Source: Paralteromonas sediminis (GTDB lineage: Bacteria > Pseudomonadota > Gammaproteobacteria > Enterobacterales > Alteromonadaceae). Taken from it: DNA of 64,000 nucleotides. Shown one piece after another: positions 59,222 to 64,000 of the stretch. The notes beneath the pieces were generated by a model. It was given only the letters and a program-made list of their open reading frames with translations, had not been told where the DNA came from and did no database searches. Location: assembly GCF_003820355.1 (NCBI RefSeq), contig NZ_RPOK01000005.1:1-64000 (forward strand), given 5' to 3'. The position numbers and the translations under genes are program-made. The first letter of the stretch is position 1, and each line of letters opens with the position of its first letter.

Positions 59222-59243
59222 ACCCCGCTTTGCGGGGTTTTTT
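59222..59243. terminator. Hairpin between nudC and hemE
   Basis: CCCCGC-TTT-GCGGGG forms a 6-bp GC stem, with six T residues after it on the plus strand and T-rich sequence (AATTTTTA) further on along the minus strand. It begins at the nudC stop codon and so most likely ends nudC transcripts. The better T-run faces the plus strand, where no gene ends here, so direction is uncertain. Confidence 0.6.
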
Positions 59244-60063
59244 ATTGGTTCTGACGCTGAACAACCTGTTCAATTAACTGACCGGCAATACTAAATTTAG
59301 GCGGTGTTTTGGGTAGATTCTCAACATCAAACCAATGTGCTTGAGCTATCTCGTGTTCATCAATCACAATATCGCCCTCTTGCCATTCAGCCAAGTAACC
59401 GACCATTAAAGCATGGGGAAAAGGCCAAGGTTGGCTACCAAAATACTCAGGCTTTTTGATTCTTACACCGACCTCTTCATACACCTCCCTTACTACTGCT
59501 TGCTCAAGACTTTCACCGCTTTCTACAAATCCGGCTATGGTTGAGAAAAACCCCGATGTTTGATGCCGATTGCCCTGCGCTAATAAGATTTGCCCCTTGC
59601 GATAAATTGCTACGATGACACAGGGCGAAACCCGAGGGTAACAACGATGGCCACACTGATGACAATGCACTGCAACTTCCCAATCTACGCGGGTCATTGC
59701 AGTGCCGCACCGGCCACAAAATCTATGAGTATTGTAAAAATGAAGAAACTGCCAAGCCCTGCCAATTACACCAAATGGCTCGTGGTTTGTGTTCATCATT
59801 GCCTGGCGCAGAGAAACAAATTCGTACCCTTGTAAGGTTAGCGGTTCGGCGCCTACATCAACCAAATAGAAACCCGTTTCGTTTCCATCAAAGTCTTTAA
59901 GATTAGCAATCTCGTCGTGGTAGGCATGGAGTGGTACCAACGCATCCCAGCCAAGTTCGGGCAGTTGCCCTGTTTCCTGGCTCACCAATACGTTGCCTTT
60001 GCTAACGATAATCCAGGTTGACGACTGGGAACACAGGCTAGGGTTTGCTACATGTGATAACAT
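59242..60063 (-). CDS. nudC: NAD(H) pyrophosphatase / RNA deNADding enzyme
   Basis: This Nudix hydrolase, 273 residues from ATG 60063, cleaves NADH and removes NAD caps from RNA. The zinc ribbon is CGRCGTAM...CHQCGH (residues about 116-140), and the Nudix box GFVESGESLEQAVVREVYEE is intact (about 178-197). The NudC-specific motif SQPWPFPHALM follows it. The frame opens at 60108, but no binding site is seen there; GAGCG before ATG 60063 is modest. It diverges from zur across about 138 bases. Confidence 0.92.
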   Translation of the reverse strand: MLSHVANPSLCSQSSTWIIVSKGNVLVSQETGQLPELGWDALVPLHAYHDEIANLKDFDGNETGFYLVDVGAEPLTLQGYEFVSLRQAMMNTNHEPFGVIGRAWQFLHFYNTHRFCGRCGTAMTRVDWEVAVHCHQCGHRCYPRVSPCVIVAIYRKGQILLAQGNRHQTSGFFSTIAGFVESGESLEQAVVREVYEEVGVRIKKPEYFGSQPWPFPHALMVGYLAEWQEGDIVIDEHEIAQAHWFDVENLPKTPPKFSIAGQLIEQVVQRQNQ

Positions 60064-60201
60064 GAATATCGCTCGAATAGATCTAAATACTGCGCTACAC
60101 GCTAACATATAACAGCGTTTTTATTGATTAATTTGGTAGCGGTTTTTAACCAACCCACTTATCATGGAGGTTTAAAATATCACTAGAGTCAAGCAAATAC
60201 G

Positions 60202-60651
60202 ATGAGCACGGCTACACTGACAAAAGCTCGCGCCTATTGTGAGCATCGAGGGGCACGTTTCACACCGTTGCGTGAGAAAATTTATGCTCTGATGCTCGAC
60301 AAACACGGCCCAATCGGGGCCTACGAGCTTCTAGATGCTTTGAAAGAAACGGAAAGTAGTGCGAAACCTGCTACAGTTTACAGAACATTAGATTTTTTAC
60401 TCGATTTTGGTTTTATTCATCGCTTGGAATCTACAAATGCATTTGTCGCGTGTCATCATTTTGGCTGCCAGCATCCGGTACAATTTTTAATCTGTGATAG
60501 CTGCGGGCACGTAGTAGAAATTCAGTCTGAAGGGCTGGAAGACACCTTACGAACTCAGGCAGAGGCAAAAGGATTTAAAATCTCCAAGCAGACCATTGAG
60601 GCACATGGCCTCTGCAGTGACTGTAAATTGGATGAAAATAGCGGAATATAA
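60202..60651 (+). CDS. zur: Zinc uptake regulator Zur
   Basis: This is a 149-residue Fur-family repressor. The winged helix (residues about 10-85) includes ATVYRTLDFLLDFGFIHRLEST, the Zur-typical form. The zinc-binding part has CHHFGC and ICDSCGH (about 90-113), and the C-terminal AHGLCSDC supplies the structural site. Zur-zinc represses zinc import and ribosomal-protein paralogue genes. No zinc-regulated gene or clear palindromic box is seen beside it. cheX follows after 15 bases. Confidence 0.9.
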   Translation: MSTATLTKARAYCEHRGARFTPLREKIYALMLDKHGPIGAYELLDALKETESSAKPATVYRTLDFLLDFGFIHRLESTNAFVACHHFGCQHPVQFLICDSCGHVVEIQSEGLEDTLRTQAEAKGFKISKQTIEAHGLCSDCKLDENSGI

Positions 60652-60666
60652 TCGCGTTAAGGACGT

Positions 60667-61137
60667 ATGAAGATGAACGCAGAATTTATTAACCCCTTTA
60701 TTAAGGGGCTTCTTAATGTAATGGAAACCATGGCTCAAACTACCCTCAAGCCAGGAAGACCTCAAAGAAAAAGTAATGAAGTGGCCAAGGGCGACGTATC
60801 TGGGCTAATCGGCATGATAGGGCCGGAAACCAAAGGCTCATTGTCTATCACATTTGATGAAAGCCTAGCGTTGACCATTATGGAAAGAATGGTGGGCGAG
60901 AGGCCCGCAAAATTAGACGCTGATGTCGGTGATATGGTGGGTGAAGTGACGAATATGATCGCCGGGAGCGCAAAACGCGATTTAGCTGACGTTGGCTACG
61001 ATTTTGGTATGGCAACACCTGTTGTTGTTTCAGGTAAAGACCACACTATCAGTCACCAGGTGGACGGCCCGAAAATTATATTGCCATTCATGTGTGATGA
61101 GGGCAGTGCTCACATGGAAATATGCTTTGACAAATAA
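60667..61137 (+). CDS. cheX: CheX-type chemotaxis phosphatase domain protein
   Basis: This is a 156-residue protein of the CheC/CheX fold. The catalytic E-x2-N motif appears in GEVTNMIAGSAKRDL (residues about 97-111), preceded by a GSLSITFDESLALTIMERM strand-helix. CheX dimers dephosphorylate CheY-P. No chemotaxis or flagellar gene is near; it sits between zur and an OmpA-like gene. Its target receiver is not evident. Start may be the ATG at 60667 or the one at 60673, with AAGGA just upstream. Confidence 0.88.
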   Translation: MKMNAEFINPFIKGLLNVMETMAQTTLKPGRPQRKSNEVAKGDVSGLIGMIGPETKGSLSITFDESLALTIMERMVGERPAKLDADVGDMVGEVTNMIAGSAKRDLADVGYDFGMATPVVVSGKDHTISHQVDGPKIILPFMCDEGSAHMEICFDK

Positions 61138-61181
61138 CGTTTTTGAGAAAGATTAAAAAAAATACGAATCAAGGAAAAAAA

Positions 61182-62309
61182 ATGAAAACAAAATTAACAG
61201 CACTCACATTAGCTCTTTCGCTCGGCAGCGCAGCAGCGTTAGCTAACTCTAACGGTGGAGACGACAATTATAAATGGGTTGGTGTGTATGGCTCACTTTA
61301 TGACATTAATAAAGACAAGCCTTACGGCCAACCTGGCGACTACCTCGACAACGGCTTAGGTCTAGGTATTGAAGCGGGCTGGAAATTCACTCCTAAATGG
61401 GGGTTGCGCGCTGAGTTTACCAAATACAATATCAAAACGGACGGTGGTTATCGCAGACAAAGTGGCAGCCTTTATGGCGTTGATGCCGTGTACTTTTTCC
61501 CCGAAGACACTTTTTATGCATTCACAGGTGTAAAAAAACTCTCCCTGGATGAAAGCTATGGACTGTTCAACATCGGTGTAGGTAAGCATTGGGGAAGCAG
61601 TGATTACTTTAGAGTGATCACAGAGGTAGCTGCTAACCGTGACTTTGGTCAAGGCACCAAAGACGTAGCCTTCAAAGTAGGCATTGCGTTTAATTTTGGC
61701 ACCGGCGGATACCTTTCTTCCAGTGAGCCAGCTGCAGTTGCACCACTTGACTCTGATAACGATGGCGTATTAGACAGAAATGATCGTTGCCCTGGCACTG
61801 CACCAGGCGTCAATGTTGATGCCAATGGTTGCCCGATGGAAAAAGACAGCGACAGCGATGGCGTAGCAGATAGCGCAGACAAGTGCCCGAATACACCTCG
61901 AGGCGACGTTGTAGACGCAGAAGGTTGTACCCGTTTCGGTGAAGAAGAAGTATCTAAAACGGTTCGTGTATTGTTTGCGAACGACAGTGCCAAAGTTGAA
62001 GAACCTAACGACAGTGAAATTATCGACTTGGTTAACTTCTTGAAGCGTTATGGCAAGGTTCAAGCAGTCATTGAAGGCCATGCTTCTACGCCAGGTGACG
62101 CAGACTATAATATGGATTTGTCAAAGCGCCGTGCTAATGCCTTCAAAGATGTCCTTGTTGACAAGGGTATAGACGCATCACGCCTTTCTACTGAAGGCTA
62201 TGGTGAAACACGCTTGCTGGATTCAAGTAATACAGCAGCTGCTCATCGCCTAAACCGCAGAATCGTAGTAAATGTTTCTGAGGTAATTAAGGTGAAGTTG
62301 ACTAAATAG
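61182..62309 (+). CDS. OmpA-like outer membrane protein with thrombospondin type 3 repeats
   Basis: This is a 375-residue outer-membrane protein with a signal peptide (residues 1-21, cleaved after ALA). An eight-stranded beta-barrel follows (about 28-185). A calcium-binding linker (about 190-260) has two aspartate-rich repeats, DSDNDGVLDRNDRCP and DSDSDGVADSADKCP. The C-terminal OmpA peptidoglycan-binding domain (about 265-370) contains EGHASTPGDADYN and LSKRRANAFKDVL. The start is ATG 61182, with AGGA seven bases before it; an ATG at 61143 is in frame but lacks one. It tethers the outer membrane to the cell wall. Confidence 0.92.
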   Translation: MKTKLTALTLALSLGSAAALANSNGGDDNYKWVGVYGSLYDINKDKPYGQPGDYLDNGLGLGIEAGWKFTPKWGLRAEFTKYNIKTDGGYRRQSGSLYGVDAVYFFPEDTFYAFTGVKKLSLDESYGLFNIGVGKHWGSSDYFRVITEVAANRDFGQGTKDVAFKVGIAFNFGTGGYLSSSEPAAVAPLDSDNDGVLDRNDRCPGTAPGVNVDANGCPMEKDSDSDGVADSADKCPNTPRGDVVDAEGCTRFGEEEVSKTVRVLFANDSAKVEEPNDSEIIDLVNFLKRYGKVQAVIEGHASTPGDADYNMDLSKRRANAFKDVLVDKGIDASRLSTEGYGETRLLDSSNTAAAHRLNRRIVVNVSEVIKVKLTK

Positions 62310-62330
62310 GCTGAATAGTCAGATATACAA

Positions 62331-62355
62331 AAAGCCCGCGTTAAACGCGGGCTTT
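62331..62355. terminator. Bidirectional terminator between the ompA-like gene and dnaB
   Basis: AAAGCCCGCGT and ACGCGGGCTTT form an 11-bp stem with a 3-base loop, with T-runs on both strands. It sits between the convergent ompA-like (stop 62309) and dnaB (stop 62357) genes and serves both. Confidence 0.9.
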
Positions 62356-62356
62356 T

Positions 62357-63766
62357 TTAATAGTCATCTGGCCTTGCAGGACCTGCGTAATTGTCAAAAC
62401 GCGAAAACTGCCCCTGGAACGTCAGTCGGCTCGTTCCGATTGGACCATTACGCTGCTTACCAATAATGATTTCTGCAATGCCCTTATCTTCACTGTTTTC
62501 GTGGTAAACCTCGTCTCTGTATATAAACATGATTAAATCAGCATCTTGTTCTATGGAGCCAGATTCACGCAAGTCGGAGTTAACAGGACGTTTATCTGCA
62601 CGTTGCTCCAAACTACGGTTGAGCTGAGACAATGCCACAACAGGAACTTCCAGTTCTTTAGCCAAGGCCTTAAGAGAGCGCGATATCTCGGCAATCTCAA
62701 GGGTTCGATTATCAGACAAAGAAGGCACACGCATGAGTTGCAAGTAGTCAACCATGATCAAACTGATACCACCTCTCTCACGCGCCAGCTTTCTTGCACG
62801 AGAGCGCAGCTCCATAGGCGTCAAGCCAGATGAGTCATCCACAAACAAGTTGTCTCTGTCTTTAAGGCTGGCCATGGTATTTGAAATACGGGCCCAGTCT
62901 TCATCATCAAGTTGCGCGGTTCTGATTTTGGTTTGGTCCACACGGCTTAAAGACGCCAACATACGCATCATGATTTGCTCGGCAGGCATCTCTAGGCTAA
63001 ATACCAAAACGGGTTTATCTTCCGTCATCATGGCATTTTCGCACAGGTTCATCGCGAATGTGGTTTTTCCCATAGACGGTCTTGCCGCAACGATAATCAG
63101 GTCGGAAGGTTGCAGACCACTGGTTTTTTTATTCAGATCAGTGTAACCGGTAGACACCCCTGTCACTTCACGGTTGTCTTTCAGCAAGGCCTCCAACCGG
63201 TCAATGGTTTTACCCAATACGGACTCAACGTCCCTTGGCCCTTCATTGTCGCCAGTGCGACGTTCTGCGATCTCAAAGACCTTGCTCTCAGCCAAGTCTA
63301 AAATGTCAGCGCTATCCCGCCCTTCTGGATTATACCCTGCCTCAGCTATCTCGTTGGCAACGGCAATCAGTTCCCGCGTAATAGCGCGCTCTTTTATAAT
63401 GTTGGCATAGGCCGTTACATTAGACGCACTAGGTGTATTCTTGGCGAGTTCGGCAAGATAAGCAAAATCGCCGGCATCAGACAATTGATCGTGTTTTTCT
63501 AACTCTTCGGCAACGGTAATTAGGTCTACGGGCAGATTATTTTTCAGCAAACGTAAGATGGCGGAAAAAACAATTTGATGTGAACGATTGTAAAAGTCGT
63601 TCTCCCCTACCAGTTCAGTCACTCTATCCCAGCTATCAGGGGAAATCAGCATACTGCCCAGCACCGACTGTTCCGCCTCAATACTGTGGGGAGGAATTTT
63701 AAGTTTTTCGATTACCTGATCTTTTGCTGAGTTGGCCACGGCTTGTTGATTTTCGCTTATCATCAC
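62357..63766 (-). CDS. dnaB: Replicative DNA helicase DnaB
   Basis: This is a 469-residue hexameric 5'-to-3' helicase of the replication fork. The N-terminal primase-interacting domain (residues about 22-125) includes IEAEQSVLGSML. The RecA-like C-terminal domain has Walker A AARPSMGKTTFAM (near residue 230) and Walker B IMVDYLQLM. LSQLNRSLEQRADKRP and the arginine-finger region are conserved. There is no intein. Length matches E. coli DnaB (471). Its own promoter should lie in 63767-63818, but I found no clear match. Confidence 0.97.
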   Translation of the reverse strand: MMISENQQAVANSAKDQVIEKLKIPPHSIEAEQSVLGSMLISPDSWDRVTELVGENDFYNRSHQIVFSAILRLLKNNLPVDLITVAEELEKHDQLSDAGDFAYLAELAKNTPSASNVTAYANIIKERAITRELIAVANEIAEAGYNPEGRDSADILDLAESKVFEIAERRTGDNEGPRDVESVLGKTIDRLEALLKDNREVTGVSTGYTDLNKKTSGLQPSDLIIVAARPSMGKTTFAMNLCENAMMTEDKPVLVFSLEMPAEQIMMRMLASLSRVDQTKIRTAQLDDEDWARISNTMASLKDRDNLFVDDSSGLTPMELRSRARKLARERGGISLIMVDYLQLMRVPSLSDNRTLEIAEISRSLKALAKELEVPVVALSQLNRSLEQRADKRPVNSDLRESGSIEQDADLIMFIYRDEVYHENSEDKGIAEIIIGKQRNGPIGTSRLTFQGQFSRFDNYAGPARPDDY

Positions 63767-63818
63767 ACGGCCGATTATTATGCGTCATATCGATAACGGA
63801 TGCTAGGTGGGCAAACAA

Positions 63819-63844
63819 AAAGGCCGGCATGAATGCCGGCCTTT
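63819..63844 (-). terminator. Terminator upstream of dnaB
   Basis: AAAGGCCGGCA and TGCCGGCCTTT form an 11-bp stem with a 4-base loop, followed on the minus strand by additional T residues. It ends the partial gene to its right (stop at 63861) and isolates dnaB transcription. Confidence 0.85.
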
Positions 63845-63860
63845 AAGTGTTTTGACTGAA

Positions 63861-64000
63861 TCAGTCAGTAGACAATTCCACCCTTCCATTGACTGTTGAA
63901 ATCTCTACCTGGGCTGAACCACTACCTGTTGAGAAGTTCAACCAACGTCTTGGGCCATATTTCGCTTTTTGCATTTCATCACTTGTAATGCGATTAACAA
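63861..64000 (-). CDS. C-terminus of an unassigned protein (cut by window edge)
   Basis: The minus strand is open from the window end to a TGA at 63861-63863. It encodes the last 45 residues, ending NGRVELSTD, with VEISTVNGRVEL as a beta-strand pattern that recalls the repeated strands of DUF4097-type secreted proteins. The terminator at 63819-63844 follows it, supporting a real gene end. The family is a guess from a short fragment. Confidence 0.6.
   Translation of the reverse strand, partial: VNRITSDEMQKAKYGPRRWLNFSTGSGSAQVEISTVNGRVELSTD

Noticed and set aside
60064-60108. Longer nudC start at 60108
   Set aside because: No ribosome binding site; the ATG at 60063 better fits the family, though this is not certain.
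60109-60201. Zur-box palindrome between nudC and zur
   Set aside because: The AT-rich stretch near 60105 (TAACATATAACA) is not a proper palindrome and does not match a Zur site.

Overview
The window reads as one contiguous stretch of core chromosome from a marine gammaproteobacterium, most likely Alteromonadales (Alteromonas/Aestuariibacter-like). This rests on E. coli-like sequences for FolE, UbiG, QueG, Zur and HflX, on the gene order of the nnr-tsaE-amiB-mutL-miaA-hfq-hflX-hflK-hflC block, and on the adjacency of tRNA-Trp, secE-nusG, rplKAJL-rpoBC and rpsL-rpsG-fusA-tuf. No insertion sequence, prophage, CRISPR array or integron was seen. Genus level is inference.

Region 1 (1-18.5 kb, minus strand) is the transcription/translation core. 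Reading in the direction of transcription it holds tRNA-Trp, secE, nusG, an inserted hybrid sensor kinase, rplK, rplA, the L10 leader, rplJ, rplL, an attenuator, rpoB, rpoC, rpsL, rpsG, fusA and the start of tuf. Good sigma70-type promoters are visible before tRNA-Trp, rplK and rpsL. Terminator hairpins follow nusG and rplL, and one lies inside the rpsL leader.

Region 2 (18.5-37 kb) is metabolic and repair housekeeping: an ABC exporter, a MAPEG protein, dbpA, pyrC, a fused two-domain acyltransferase resembling ornithine-lipid synthase OlsF, a DinB-like protein, a lipocalin, an aldo/keto reductase, and folE divergent from a tightly overlapped folM-aguA-aguB operon. Next comes the ligase-associated DNA damage cluster: lhr-pdeM on the minus strand, and on the plus strand a small DUF1328 membrane gene, the exonuclease and the ATP-dependent ligase. 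The ligase lacks the segment that should carry the nucleotidyl-transfer lysine (motif I, KxDG), although the reading frame and all later motifs are intact. This is the most striking observation in the window.

Region 3 (37-47 kb) holds a DksA-like zinc-finger gene, two unassigned genes (a secreted protein and a small membrane protein resembling UspB in layout), ubiG, a DUF2237 gene, an aldehyde dehydrogenase/acetolactate synthase-like pair, a DUF4112 gene, hemH and an AbgT-family transporter.

Region 4 (47-64 kb) holds the conserved hflC-hflK-hflX-hfq-miaA-mutL-amiB-tsaE-nnr block with queG divergent, then hemE, nudC, zur, an orphan cheX, an OmpA-like porin with calcium-binding repeats, dnaB, and the 3' end of an unassigned gene. 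Several starts are set by ribosome binding sites in front of TTG or GTG codons (folM, exonuclease, mutL, hflX, abgT, pdeM). No gene-free stretch exceeds 300 bases; the longest ordinary gap (38642-38931) shows no recognisable element.
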